64,000 nucleotides of DNA from Streptomyces hygroscopicus (GTDB taxonomy: Bacteria; Actinomycetota; Actinomycetes; Streptomycetales; Streptomycetaceae), in NCBI GenBank assembly GCA_002021875.1, contig CP018627.1:3534001-3598000 (forward strand), written 5' to 3'. The notes beneath the pieces are model-generated. The model saw only the letters and a list, made by a program, of their open reading frames with translations. It did no database searches and was not told the DNA's origin. The position numbers and the translations under genes are program-made. Position 1 is the stretch's first letter. Each line of letters starts with the position of its first letter. Positions 42,901 through 51,297 of the stretch are shown here, in pieces.

Positions 42901-44477
42901 GGCGGCGACTGAGGGCCGAGGCGGACGCGCTGCGGCGAATGGCCGGGCACTACGCCCCCCGGCTCTTCGTCGACGCTTCTTCGCTCAACCCTCCGGGGCT
43001 CGTGGTGGAATGCGTCCGGCTCCCCGACGGCTCACCGGCCCCACCGCTGTCCTCGCTCATGGGCCGGAGGCCCGACGGCTCACCCCGGTTGGACGCCGTG
43101 CGCGCCGCCACCATCGGTCTCCGCATCGCCGAGGCGGTGAACATGTGCTCGCTCAAGGGCGTCGTGCCAGGGCCGCTCACGGCGGACACCGTGCTCGTCA
43201 CCGACAGCACGGTGAAGCTGATCGGCTGGACCGACGCGAGCATCGGCGACCGCCTCCCGGGAGCTCCCACCGCCGCGGACAGCGTCTACGCCCTGGGCCA
43301 GATCCTCCGCGACCTGAGCGACGCACAGCCGACCGGTGACCTCATCCGCACCATTGAGCTATGGCGCAACCCCCAGCTGCTCTCGACCATCTCCGCCTGT
43401 CTGGACGACCGGCCGGGCAGGCGACCGTCGGCGGGGCGGGTGGCGGACGTCTTCGTCCAGTGCCTGGCGACCATGCCGACGTCGATGTCGTACGAGGCCG
43501 AGACCTCGGACACCCCTCAGCCGCCGGCCGAGACGCCGGACGCCGAGCCCGGGTCTCCGGCGGACCCCGGGCCGGCGCTCACGACCGCTCCCGAGCCGCC
43601 GCCGAAGCGGTCCGGGCCCGCGTTCACCCGAGCCCTGCGGTCCCTGTTCCAGCGCGGCGGGAGCGCCCCCGAGGCCGACGTGGCGCACAAGCTGGAGCAG
43701 GTGCGCCTCCCTCGCACCGACAGCTGCCACCTCGCGGTCATCAGCCGCGCGGTAGGGGCCGGTCGCACCACCACGGCCATCGCGCTCGGCGATGTCCTCG
43801 CGAGCGCGCACCAGGGCGAGGTCATCGCGGTCGACGCGATTCCCGGCGGGGACGCCCTGAGCCGCCGTGTTCAGCGTGAGAGCGAGGCGACTGTCCATGA
43901 TGTGGCCCAGGCCGTCCTCTTCGGCGATTTCAGGTCCGCCCGGCGCTTCACCTCACAGACGCCCGGCGGGCTCGAAGTCCTCGCCGGCGACCCGCGCCCG
44001 TCCATTCTGCGGGACCGCAACCACAAGGTGGACAACCGCGAATACCGCACTGTCATCGCCGCTCTGCGCCGACGCTATCCGGTCATCCTGTCCGCTTCGG
44101 ACACCGGTGGGCTCCGCGACTTCGTGCCCGAGCTCCTCGACCTCACCGACCAGCTGATCATCGTCACCAGCCCCTCCGTGGAACGCATGAGGAGCGCGCA
44201 CACGACCCTGGACCGGCTCATCGAGGGCGGACGCAGGGACCTCGTCCAGCGCGGCATTGTGGTGCTCAACACACATCGCGAAAACCCTCCGGCGGACCCC
44301 GAGGGCCTCGCGGCGGGTTTCCGGGTCCGCTGCCGCGGCGTGGTCGTCGTACCGTACGACCAGCATCTGGCAGCTCCGGGCGAGATCGACCTCCACCGGC
44401 TGGCGCCCAGGACCCTCGACGCGTACCTCGAACTGGCGGCGCTGGTCGCGGAGGACTACCCCGGGGCCCGGGATTGA
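39903..44477 (+). CDS. SAV_2336-type vWA protein with two pseudokinase domains, zinc ribbon and ParA-like ATPase
   Basis: 1524 residues. Order: a repetitive tail (15-50); a short helical N-terminal domain (ELSREELLDALWLAGRL); a disordered Pro-rich linker; a vWA domain from about 258 (LALVIDDGMSM, VVSDGVGGAWRDG); a helical region; kinase-like domain 1 (about 655-880) with HGDLTVHTV in the catalytic loop and TGW for DFG; a CARC...CDTC zinc ribbon (about 908-926); kinase-like domain 2 (about 958-1160) with PGPLTADTV and IGW, clearly inactive; and a ParA/MinD-like ATPase (about 1270-1524) whose P-loop reads VGAGRTTT, with arginine for the usual lysine. It is probably the signalling hub of the cassette. 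Confidence 0.82.
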   Translation: MGGGDAGRGGAEPSGAGQGGAEQDGAGQGGTEQDGTEQDGAGQGGTERLGRLDEAMVVLASSGLELSREELLDALWLAGRLPEDGVEWAPLARAVTSGGTALPATRPETARPPATASPAASAQPTPEPTAPARTPEADGPGAQPSAPAKGRPDDPPDQPRPRPRGDQRLRGLYGGSQGPDSQGPDSQGPDTEGAPDARRALPLRVPEDKALRQELSIGRALRPLKQHRPNPLKREFDEAATATALAETGLPDVVTRPARERWLDLALVIDDGMSMLLWRRLAVELRTVLQRSGAFRVVRVLGLHTRGAGAPALRARPYAPDAPRLPTTALSDPSGHTLVLVVSDGVGGAWRDGRMGQVLARWAGVGPTAVVHALPPRLWEGSGIRARRWQVRTRRPGSANTDWTVADPVLPAALARFEGVPVPVLEPDAGPLADWARLIASASGTAVLPLLDPGRGGPRPGPAATAPGPAATPTPADELSRVQRFRDAASPEAYRLAAHLAAVAPLPVPVMRMVQKAVDGRTDTGRLAEVFLGGLMHPVEPPASAGPDPLPPEHRPFTFADAAQRALLGAVPLPELVATSRLIGQRLEQLAGRSPDFPAWLAHSAGSDRLPPGARPFTAVEQRLAARLGAPPQPSLFTTPTAAVQWRRLEPRDPRVIGPYRLRRAGPWGARVVPYLGRDAYGEEAVVTVLPGLPAPQAAALLGVQAEALRRMDGRHAPRLLREGLDEDVPWVSEEAFLGHRLHDVLFEDADRWDGHTALALARRIADAVRVCAAEGMTHGDLTVHTVHVAGEDIFVTGWSSACIDGAPSPSSLGHRRPTPEDNVGDLGDILLCLGGGGQMYGHGQDAYDMPRWSGAAWQPVRGMVMACLERQGRPTAARVWEFLTDFRPDAGTPESSARRPRTERPIVCARCGSPLAPDDRFCDTCGGDVLTTPPQSAPPDSARASRPEPGSALPSINAYRAYRRLGGSRGDGVYLARRPGASNDVVIRIAPDGTAQGAGRRLRAEADALRRMAGHYAPRLFVDASSLNPPGLVVECVRLPDGSPAPPLSSLMGRRPDGSPRLDAVRAATIGLRIAEAVNMCSLKGVVPGPLTADTVLVTDSTVKLIGWTDASIGDRLPGAPTAADSVYALGQILRDLSDAQPTGDLIRTIELWRNPQLLSTISACLDDRPGRRPSAGRVADVFVQCLATMPTSMSYEAETSDTPQPPAETPDAEPGSPADPGPALTTAPEPPPKRSGPAFTRALRSLFQRGGSAPEADVAHKLEQVRLPRTDSCHLAVISRAVGAGRTTTAIALGDVLASAHQGEVIAVDAIPGGDALSRRVQRESEATVHDVAQAVLFGDFRSARRFTSQTPGGLEVLAGDPRPSILRDRNHKVDNREYRTVIAALRRRYPVILSASDTGGLRDFVPELLDLTDQLIIVTSPSVERMRSAHTTLDRLIEGGRRDLVQRGIVVLNTHRENPPADPEGLAAGFRVRCRGVVVVPYDQHLAAPGEIDLHRLAPRTLDAYLELAALVAEDYPGARD
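39945..40049. repeat. Seven 15-bp tandem units in the vWA gene
   Basis: Seven consecutive 15-bp units (39945, 39960, 39975, 39990, 40005, 40020, 40035) of the type GGCGCAGGGCAGGGC / GGCACCGAGCAGGAC encode pentapeptides GA(G/E)Q(G/D). The frame is kept for any copy number, so length could vary between strains. Confidence 0.9.
40428..40472. repeat. Three exact 15-bp repeats in the vWA gene
   Basis: AGCCAGGGCCCCGAT occurs three times in a row without a mismatch, encoding SQGPD repeats in the flexible linker before the vWA domain. Confidence 0.92.
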
Positions 44478-44494
44478 GCGGTCCGCGGAGGGCC

Positions 44495-44508
44495 TATCCT
44501 CTACGCCA
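44495..44508 (+). promoter_or_regulatory. Possible leaderless promoter (-10) of hemC
   Basis: TATCCT (44495-44500) ends 7 nt before the hemC ATG and no ribosome site lies between them. TTGAGC at 44474 could serve as -35, though its 15-bp spacing is short. This suggests hemC is transcribed apart from the vWA gene 30 bp upstream. Confidence 0.4.
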
Positions 44509-45440
44509 TGTCCGCCGATTTGATCCGCATCGTCTCGCGCTCCTCCCCCATGGCCCTCGCCCAGGTCGAACGGGTCCGCACCGAGCTGGCCGCGCTGCGA
44601 CCGGGCATCCGTACGGAGGTCGTGCCGGTCACCACCTCCGGCGACCGGTGGATGGGCGATCTGTCGAAGCTGGGCGGGAAGGGAGCGTTCACCAAGGAGG
44701 TGGACGCCGCGCTGCTGGCGGGCGAGGCGGACCTCGCGGTGCACTGCATCAAGGACGTGCCCGCCGACCGGCCGCTGCCCGCGGGCACGGTCTTCGCCGC
44801 ATACCTCAAGCGGGACGACATCCGCGACGCCGTGATCCACCCCCAGGGGCTGACCCTCGACGAGATGCCCGCGGGAGCCCGGATCGGCACCTCCTCGGTC
44901 CGGCGCGTCGCCCAGCTCGCCATCACCCACCCGGATCTGGAATGCGTGCCGATGCGCGGCAACGCCAACCGCCGGCTGGAGAAGCTGGACGCGGGCGAGT
45001 GCGACGCGCTGATGCTGGCCGTCTCGGGGCTGGAGCGGATCGGCCGTACGGACCGGATCAGCGAGATCCTGCCGGTGGACACCATGTGCCCGCCCATCGG
45101 GGCCGGGGTGCTGGGGCTGCAGTGCCGCGAGGACGACACCGAGACGATCGAGGCCGTGGCCGGGCTCGGCGACACCGACGTCTGGAAGGAAATCACCGCG
45201 GAGCGGATGCTGCTGCATGTGCTGCAGGGGCACTGCAACTCCCCCATCGCGGGCTATGCCAAGGCCGAGCGCGACGGGCGGCTCTCGCTGCGCGCCCGGG
45301 TCTTCAGCCCGGACGGCAAGACGGTGCTGGACGCCCACGAGTGGGCGGGCCCGCTGGACCCGGCCACCCTGGGCACGTCGGTCGCGGTGGCGCTGCTGCG
45401 GCAGGGCGCCCGCGAGGTCATCGACACGATCCCGCACTGA
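44508..45440 (+). CDS. hemC: Hydroxymethylbilane synthase, solitary copy
   Basis: 310 residues. The enzyme joins four porphobilinogens into hydroxymethylbilane for haem, sirohaem and cobalamin. Diagnostic segments: [57 protein letters not shown]243 in [11 protein letters not shown] matches the dipyrromethane-cofactor cysteine, although the surrounding GGC(Q/x)xPI signature is changed to GHCNSPI. No other tetrapyrrole gene is near, so it is probably a second copy beside a main hem cluster elsewhere. Activity is likely but not certain. Confidence 0.87.
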   Translation: MSADLIRIVSRSSPMALAQVERVRTELAALRPGIRTEVVPVTTSGDRWMGDLSKLGGKGAFTKEVDAALLAGEADLAVHCIKDVPADRPLPAGTVFAAYLKRDDIRDAVIHPQGLTLDEMPAGARIGTSSVRRVAQLAITHPDLECVPMRGNANRRLEKLDAGECDALMLAVSGLERIGRTDRISEILPVDTMCPPIGAGVLGLQCREDDTETIEAVAGLGDTDVWKEITAERMLLHVLQGHCNSPIAGYAKAERDGRLSLRARVFSPDGKTVLDAHEWAGPLDPATLGTSVAVALLRQGAREVIDTIPH

Positions 45441-45507
45441 GGCGGCTCCCGCCGCGGTCCGGGCCCTACCTCCTTCTGGTACCTCCGCCTGGGTCTCCGT
45501 CCGGGCC

Positions 45508-46929
45508 CTACCGCGCCCGCAGCCTCCGCCATACCGCCCGCGCCGCGTGGTGTCCCGACATGCCGTGGACGCCGGGCCCCGGTGGGGTGGCGGAGGAGCA
45601 CAGGAAGACCGCCGGGTGGGCGGTGGCGTACGGGACGCGGGCGAGCTTGGGCCGTATGACCGCCTGGATGCCCTCGAAGGCGCCGCAGGCGATGTCCCCG
45701 TCGATGTAGTTGGCGTTGCGCGCGGCGAGTTCGGGCGGTCCGGCCACCGCGCGGGCCAGGACCAGATCGCGGAAGCCGGGGGCGAAGCGCTCGATCTGAC
45801 GCTCGATCACCTCCGTGGCGTCGCCCTTCCACCCGCTGGGCACATGGCCGTACGCCCAGAAGGTGTGCTTGCCCTCCGGGGCCCGGGAGGGGTCGAGAAG
45901 GGTCGGCTGAGAGGTGATCAGGAACGGGACGGAGGGGTCGCGCCCGTCGACGGCGGCCCGTAGCGCCGCGCCGATCTCGCCCGAGGTGGGGCCGACATGG
46001 ACGGTGCCCGCGCGCCGGGCCTCGGGCGCGGTCCACGGCACCGGGCCGGACAGCGCGTAGTCGATTTTGAAGGCACTGGCCCCGTAACGGTAGTGGCGGT
46101 AGGCGTTGCCGAGACCGGCGATACGGGCCAGGGCGCGCGGCGAGGTGTCGAAGATGTACGCGCGGGCGGGCGGCAGCTCGTCGAGCCGCTTGACCTCGGT
46201 GGAGACGTGGATCGTGCCGCCGTTCTCCCGCAGATACGCCCCCAGCGCGTCCACGATCGACTGGGAGCCGCCGCGCGGAATCGGCCAGCCGACCTCATGG
46301 GCCGCGACGGCGAAGATCAGGGCGGGTCCGCTGGTGACCAGCGCGCTGGTCGGCGCGATGGTGTGCCCCGCCAGCCCGGTGAACAGGGCGCGCGCCTTCT
46401 CGTCGCGGAAGCGCAGCGGCCCGGCGAGCAGTGAGACCGGCTGCAGCGCGTGCAGCCCGAAGCGGGCCCAGGTGATCGGGTCGCGGGGCACCCCGTCCCA
46501 GGGGGTGCGCAGTATATCGGGGGCGAGGGTGGACCATTTGCCCAGGTAGGGGGCGATCAGCCGACGGTAGGTACCGGCGTCGCGCGGACCGAGCGACCTG
46601 GCCGTCTCGCCGACCGAGCGGGCCAGCACCGCGGCCGTGCCGTCCGGGAAGGGGTGGGCCAGCGGCAGTTCGGGGTGGAGCCACTCCAGGCCGTGCCGGG
46701 CGAGCGGCATCCGGTCGAAGGCCGGGGAGCCGATGGCGAGGGGGTGCACGGCGGAGCAGGGGTCGTGCCGGAAACCGGGGAGGGTCAGCTCTTCGGTGCG
46801 GGAGCCCCCACCGATGGTGTCCGCGGCCTCGAAGATCTCCACCGCACAGCCGCGGCGGGCGAGTTCGACGGCCGCGGTCAGCCCGTTCGGCCCGGCTCCC
46901 ACAACGACCGCGTCGAGCATGGACGGCAC
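45508..46929 (-). CDS. FAD-dependent oxidoreductase, phytoene-desaturase/PYROXD2-like
   Basis: 473 residues. The N-terminus [21 protein letters not shown] binds FAD, followed by [34 protein letters not shown] is the central motif of this family and [16 protein letters not shown] closes the FAD site. No membrane helix or carotenoid partner gene is nearby, so a carotenoid role is not supported; the PYROXD2-like branch is closest by eye. The substrate is unknown. It converges with hemC and lies 36 bp downstream of the inositol-monophosphatase-family gene on the same strand. Confidence 0.85.
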   Translation of the reverse strand: MPSMLDAVVVGAGPNGLTAAVELARRGCAVEIFEAADTIGGGSRTEELTLPGFRHDPCSAVHPLAIGSPAFDRMPLARHGLEWLHPELPLAHPFPDGTAAVLARSVGETARSLGPRDAGTYRRLIAPYLGKWSTLAPDILRTPWDGVPRDPITWARFGLHALQPVSLLAGPLRFRDEKARALFTGLAGHTIAPTSALVTSGPALIFAVAAHEVGWPIPRGGSQSIVDALGAYLRENGGTIHVSTEVKRLDELPPARAYIFDTSPRALARIAGLGNAYRHYRYGASAFKIDYALSGPVPWTAPEARRAGTVHVGPTSGEIGAALRAAVDGRDPSVPFLITSQPTLLDPSRAPEGKHTFWAYGHVPSGWKGDATEVIERQIERFAPGFRDLVLARAVAGPPELAARNANYIDGDIACGAFEGIQAVIRPKLARVPYATAHPAVFLCSSATPPGPGVHGMSGHHAARAVWRRLRAR

Positions 46930-46965
46930 CTCGGCCCCCTCGTCCTTGAGGAATCGGTGGAACGA

Positions 46966-47793
46966 TCAGCCGGCGGCGGCCAGCAAGCCCAGGATATGCG
47001 CAACGGCCGCCTCGTCCCTGGCCGCCGTGAAAGGAAGGGCATTGCCCCCGGTGATCCGGAACGGCTCGCGGCCGAGCGTGGCATGCGCCCCGCCCGCCTC
47101 GCCGACCAGCAGCAGACCGGCGGCATGGTCCCAGGCGTTCTCCCAGGTGAAGGCGACGGCGTCGAGCAGCCCCCGGGCCACGTTCAGATACTCCAGGCCG
47201 GCCGAACCGCAGGGGCGCACCTCAACTCCCGGCACCTGCAGGCCCGACAGGGCGCGCTTCTCCGCGTCGGTGGTGAAGTCGTAGTGGGAGACGGCCACGT
47301 GGAGGACCGCGCCGGGCTCCGGGGAGCCGCAGTGGATCGGCTCGCCGTTCAGCAGGGCGCCCCCGCCGCGGCGGGCGATGGCCATCTGGTCGAACACCGG
47401 GGCGTAGGTCCAGGACGCGAGGAGCTCTTCGCCGTGGGCGAGGGTGACCAGCGTCGCGAAGCCGGGGTCGCCGTGGACGAACTGCCGGGTGCCGTCGACC
47501 GGGTCGACGATCCATACGGGCGCGTCGCCGCCGAGGGCGGTGAGCACGGCCGGGTCGGCGTGCACCGCCTCCTCGCCCACCACCACGGAGCCGGGCAGCA
47601 GCTTGGTGAGGGCGCCGGTCAGATGCTCCTCGGCCTGCCGGTCGGCGATGGTCACCAGGTCGTGCGGGCCCTTCTTCTCCACGATCTCGTGGGCGGCGAG
47701 CTGCCGGTAGCGCGGCATGACCTCGTCGGCGACCGCCGTGCGGATCGCCTCCTCCACCGCGCCGAGATCACCGGCGAGAAATTCATCGATCAT
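46966..47793 (-). CDS. Inositol-monophosphatase-family phosphatase
   Basis: 275 residues. Metal ligands are visible in VVGEEAVH, WIVDPVDGTRQFVHG (DPxDGT) and WDHAAGLLLVGEAGG. Length and order match the FIG superfamily: inositol monophosphatase, histidinol-phosphate phosphatase or CysQ-type enzymes. Which one cannot be told. It may share a transcript with the FAD oxidoreductase, 36 bp downstream. The 33-bp repeat array lies directly upstream, in the place of its promoter. Confidence 0.9.
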   Translation of the reverse strand: MIDEFLAGDLGAVEEAIRTAVADEVMPRYRQLAAHEIVEKKGPHDLVTIADRQAEEHLTGALTKLLPGSVVVGEEAVHADPAVLTALGGDAPVWIVDPVDGTRQFVHGDPGFATLVTLAHGEELLASWTYAPVFDQMAIARRGGGALLNGEPIHCGSPEPGAVLHVAVSHYDFTTDAEKRALSGLQVPGVEVRPCGSAGLEYLNVARGLLDAVAFTWENAWDHAAGLLLVGEAGGAHATLGREPFRITGGNALPFTAARDEAAVAHILGLLAAAG

Positions 47794-48411
47794 GCGTTCA
47801 TCGAATCATGTCTCAGCGACGGCAGGTGGCATACCGGCTGCCAGACGGTGTCATCGAGGTGAAGGGAGCGACCGCCGCAAATCCCTTTTTCGACCGGCAT
47901 CCCGGTTCACTCCGCCGACCTGCGGAAACGGGCGCGGTGCGGGGCGCCGCGGGCGCGGGCGCGGGAACGAGCGCGCCGCCGCGCGCCAGGAGCCCGGCAA
48001 CGAGCGCGCCGCCGCGCGCCAGGGGCCCGGCAACGGACACGCCGCCGCGCGCCAGGGCCCGGGAACGAGCGCGCCACCGCCCGCCAGGAGCCCGGCAACG
48101 AGCGCGCCGCCGCGCGCCAGGGGCGGCACGGGAACGGGCCCGGGGCCAGGCGCCGCGGGCGCGGAACGGCAGCGCTCCCAGACACCCCCGGCCCGGGAAC
48201 AAGCACACTGCCGAGCGCCGGAACGAGCGCGCCACCGCCCGCCAGGAGCCCGGCAACGAGCGCGCCAGCGCCGCCCGGGGCCCGGGAGAACGGACACGCC
48301 GCCGCGCGCCAGGAGCCCGGCCACGGACACGCCGCCGCCCGAGGTCCGGGGGGCGGACGACCCGTCGACTGCCAGGGGTGGCACAGGAACGGGCACGGGG
48401 TCGGGCAGGGG
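47794..48411. other. 618-bp gene-free region around a repeat array
   Basis: This gap lies between the start of the inositol-monophosphatase-family gene and the end of the MFS gene (both minus strand). The first 170 bp are of mixed composition and could hold the promoter. The remainder is the 33-bp repeat array plus decayed GC-rich DNA. Long open frames cross it in several phases but translate to Arg/Ala/Pro/Gly low-complexity sequence and shift phase between units, so I do not call a gene. Confidence 0.6.
47966..48350. repeat. 33-bp minisatellite-like tandem array
   Basis: About nine to twelve units of consensus AACGAGCGCGCCGCCG + CGCGCCAGGAGCCCGGC. Clear copies start at 47966, 47999, 48032, 48064, 48097, 48222, 48255, 48289 and 48322; those between 48133 and 48221 are degenerate. 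Units at 47966 and 47999 differ by one base. The units are contiguous and without spacers. Some are 32 or 36 bp, which breaks any reading frame. Confidence 0.85.
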
Positions 48412-49902
48412 TCAGCGGACGCGCTGGGCGGGGCGGCCGGCGGCCGGGTCGGGGCTGGGCTCCGCCGGGCCGCGGGCCCGGGCGCCGGTCGTGACTAGGC
48501 CCAGGGTCACGATGGCGAGACCGCAGCCCGTCATGATCGCCCAGCCCAGATGGCTGGCCTCGGGGAAGCCGGAGGCGAAGGGGCCATGCACCCGGGCGGT
48601 GGAGACCGAGCCGAGGACGGCGACACCGAGGGCCGCCCCCACCTGGCGGCCGGTGGAGGTGACCGCGGCGGCCACTCCGGCCTGGGAGCGCGGCATCCCG
48701 GACACGGCCGAGTAGGTGAGCGGGGCGTCGAGCATGCCGAAGCCGATGCCGAACGCCACATAGGCGATCACGAGGTACCAGATCGGGGTGTCCGCGCCCA
48801 CCTGGGTCAGCAGCAGTCCGCATCCCGCCGTACCCGCTCCGGCGATCACCATGGGGACGCGTGGACCGCGGGCGCCGACGATACGGCCCGCGAGCGGTGA
48901 GGAGACCAGCGTCATGGCCGCCATCGGCAGCGTGAGCAGCCCGGTGTGCAGCGGGGAGAAGTCCCGTACGTCCTGCAGATACAGGGCGTTGAGGAAGAGG
49001 AACCCGGCGAGCGCGGCGAAACCGCACACCGCCGAGGCGATGGCGCCGCTGAAGGCCGGGCTGCGGAAGAAGCGAACGTCCAGCAGCGGTTCGGCGCGGC
49101 GGAGTTCATACCGGATGAGGGTGGCGGTGGCGACGGCCGCGACGGTGAAGCAGCCGACGATCTGTGCCGAGCCCCAGCCCCTGACCGGGCCCTCGATGAT
49201 GCCGAACGTGAGCGTCGCCAACAGCACGATCACCAGGAGCTGCCCCACCGGATCGAGCCTGCGCGGCCGGGGAGCCTTGGACTCGGGGACGAAGAGCGCG
49301 GTGAGGACGAGGGCGAGGGCGGCGACCGGGAGGTTGACCCAGAAGACGGCCTGCCAGCCGGTCGAGTCCACCAGCGCACCACCGACGACGGGCCCCAGCG
49401 CGATGCTCACCCCCGCGACCGCACCCCACAGCCCGATGGCCCTGGCCCGCTCCTTGAGGTCGGTGAAGGTGTTGGCGATGATCGAGACCGCGACGGGGTT
49501 GAGCATCGCGCCGCCCATGGCCTGCACCATCCGGAAAGCGACGAGCGAACCGGTGTCGGTGGCGAGCCCGCACAGCAGCGACCCCAGGCTGAACAGCAGC
49601 AGCCCGGTCTGGAAGGTCCGGCGCCTGCCGAACCGGTCGGCCATGGAGCCGGAGAGCATCAGCAGACTGGCGAGCACCACGGTGTAGGAGTCCACCGTCC
49701 ACTGCAGCCCCGAGGGCGAGGCGTCCAGATCGTCCTGGATGGACGGCAGGGCGAGATTCACGATGGTGGTGTCGAGGCCCACCATGAACAGGCTGATGCA
49801 GCAGATCCCCAGGATCAGCCATTTGTGGCGGTGGTGCGGCGGCGGGCCGCCTCCCTCGCCGTCCGCGTCGCCCGGGGTGGCTTGGCTCGTGGCGCCGACC
49901 AT
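48412..49902 (-). CDS. DHA2-type MFS exporter
   Basis: 496 residues with 14 predicted helices. Helix 1 carries FMVGLDTTIVNLALPSIQ, the 2-3 loop GSMADRFGRRRTFQTG, and motif C SIALGPVVGGALV, all typical of EmrB/QacA multidrug exporters. The N-terminus has a histidine cluster (PPPHHRHK). ATG 49902 has AGGAGG 6 nt upstream. It lies 102 bp downstream of an O-methyltransferase gene on the same strand, which suggests a shared transcript handling a small aromatic compound. Substrate unknown. Confidence 0.88.
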   Translation of the reverse strand: MVGATSQATPGDADGEGGGPPPHHRHKWLILGICCISLFMVGLDTTIVNLALPSIQDDLDASPSGLQWTVDSYTVVLASLLMLSGSMADRFGRRRTFQTGLLLFSLGSLLCGLATDTGSLVAFRMVQAMGGAMLNPVAVSIIANTFTDLKERARAIGLWGAVAGVSIALGPVVGGALVDSTGWQAVFWVNLPVAALALVLTALFVPESKAPRPRRLDPVGQLLVIVLLATLTFGIIEGPVRGWGSAQIVGCFTVAAVATATLIRYELRRAEPLLDVRFFRSPAFSGAIASAVCGFAALAGFLFLNALYLQDVRDFSPLHTGLLTLPMAAMTLVSSPLAGRIVGARGPRVPMVIAGAGTAGCGLLLTQVGADTPIWYLVIAYVAFGIGFGMLDAPLTYSAVSGMPRSQAGVAAAVTSTGRQVGAALGVAVLGSVSTARVHGPFASGFPEASHLGWAIMTGCGLAIVTLGLVTTGARARGPAEPSPDPAAGRPAQRVR

Positions 49903-50004
49903 GGTTCGCCTCCTGATCGGGGCGGGTCATGCCCCGGCGCGCGGACCGCTGCGACCTCCGCATCGAAGGATCCGCCCGCCGGGGGTGCCTCGCCTGGTTC
50001 CGGA

Positions 50005-51042
50005 CTATGCCTTGCGGCCGGTGATCACGACGGTGTCCGCGCCGAGGGGCAGCCGTCCGGTGGGCTCGAAGCCCACGGCGCGGAACCACTGCTCGTACTC
50101 GGCGCCCGTGTAGACCATGCCCTCGCCGGAGGCGATGGTGTGGAAGTAGGCGGACAGCATCGCCGCCCGCTCGGGTCCGGTGCCGTCGTCGTCCTGGCGC
50201 GGGGTGACCACATAGATCCCGCCGCCGGGAGGGAGAGCGCGGGCGGCCTTGGCGAGCAGTTCCTGGATCCGCTCGGGGGACCAGATCTCCAGGAAGTGAG
50301 CGAAGAGCACTCCGTCGCAGCCGGTCGGGAACTCGTCGTGGAAGGCGTCGAGGCTCACCGCCCGCGCCCGGTCGGCCAGCCCGAGCTTCTCGATCTTCTC
50401 GTTGGCGGCGGTCGCCACGGAGGGCAGATCGGCGATGGTGATGCGCAGGTCCGGCCAGCGGGCGGCGAGGCTCGCGGCGTTGATGGCCGTTCCGCCGCCG
50501 ATGTCCAGGAGGTGGCCGCACCCCGAGAGGTCCAGCTTCTCCCCCAGCTCGGCGCCCACGAGCCTGCTCACCGACGACATCATGGTGTGGAATGTGCTCT
50601 CCAGCTCGGGATTTTCGGCGAGCCGCCCGTAGAGAGTGGGCGCCGTCCCCGGAATTTCCCGCCGCAGTCCGATGTTGGTGTCTTCCTTGAGGGATTCACA
50701 GAACCAGGCCATCGCCCGGTAGATACCGTGTTGTTCCCAGGGAATGTTGGACGCGGGCGACTCGTCGAAGTTCGCGGTCAGTGGCTTCGAGAGCGGGGTG
50801 GTGTGGTAACCCTCGCCGTCCTTGCACAAAAGCCCGAATACCGTACAGCCGAGAAGGAGGATGCGGGTGGGCTGCTCCTTGAGGTCCAGCCGTGCGGCGA
50901 TCTCCCGTACGGCCAGGCCGGGCTCCTTCTCCACCAGCGCGAAGAGCCCCAACTGGAATCCCGCACTCAGGAACTGAAACCGATAGTGGGCCTTGTAGAG
51001 CCCTCTGAGCTCCACTTCTATCGGTACCTCGGTTTGCGTCAT
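50005..51042 (-). CDS. SAM-dependent O-methyltransferase, small-molecule type
   Basis: 345 residues. An N-terminal dimerisation/winged-helix domain (AVREIAARLDLKEQPTRILLLG) precedes a Rossmann domain with HLLDIGGGTAINAASLAARWPDL, TIADLPSV, FAHFLEIWSPE and PPGGGIYVVTPRQDDD. This matches methyltransferase_2 enzymes of natural-product pathways. The general-base histidine after the last strand is not obvious. ATG 51042 is preferred (GAAGGG upstream) over the longer frame. Base composition is less GC-rich than its neighbours, which hints at acquisition by transfer. Confidence 0.83.
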   Translation of the reverse strand: MTQTEVPIEVELRGLYKAHYRFQFLSAGFQLGLFALVEKEPGLAVREIAARLDLKEQPTRILLLGCTVFGLLCKDGEGYHTTPLSKPLTANFDESPASNIPWEQHGIYRAMAWFCESLKEDTNIGLRREIPGTAPTLYGRLAENPELESTFHTMMSSVSRLVGAELGEKLDLSGCGHLLDIGGGTAINAASLAARWPDLRITIADLPSVATAANEKIEKLGLADRARAVSLDAFHDEFPTGCDGVLFAHFLEIWSPERIQELLAKAARALPPGGGIYVVTPRQDDDGTGPERAAMLSAYFHTIASGEGMVYTGAEYEQWFRAVGFEPTGRLPLGADTVVITGRKA

Positions 51043-51107
51043 GCCCAACCCTTCTCTGACAAGGAGTCGTTCAGCCGACGGCATATCAGAGCACAAAATC
51101 CGAGGTG

Positions 51108-51113
51108 ATTGTA
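51108..51113 (-). promoter_or_regulatory. -10 element of the O-methyltransferase promoter
   Basis: TACAAT on the minus strand, 66 bp upstream of the ATG. No good TTGACA-like -35 is found at 16-18 bp, so an activator may be needed. Confidence 0.35.
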
Positions 51114-51297
51114 GCCATGTTCGAAGGTTTCAGGGGACGGGAGTGTCTTTTGTTCTCCGGGCCCAAAAAACGGAATTGACCCTTCCTTGGGAAAAGGGCC
51201 TTTGTCGGGCTGGGAGGCGGAACCGTGAGAAGGGTACGGCGAATGATCCCGGGAGGCCCGCCCGCCGGCCGGTGGTCGGCCGGCCGGCGGCCGCGCG

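Noticed and set aside
45508..46929. Carotenoid biosynthesis gene
   Set aside because: The phytoene-desaturase-like fold is shared by many oxidoreductases, and no crtB or crtE-type gene is in the window.
47966..48350. CRISPR array
   Set aside because: The 33-bp units are contiguous, vary from one another and have no unique spacers; no cas genes are nearby.
47717..48715. Long open frames across the 33-bp array on both strands
   Set aside because: Translations are Arg/Ala/Pro/Gly low complexity, unit lengths break the frame, and there is no ribosome site; rare stops at this GC content explain the frames.
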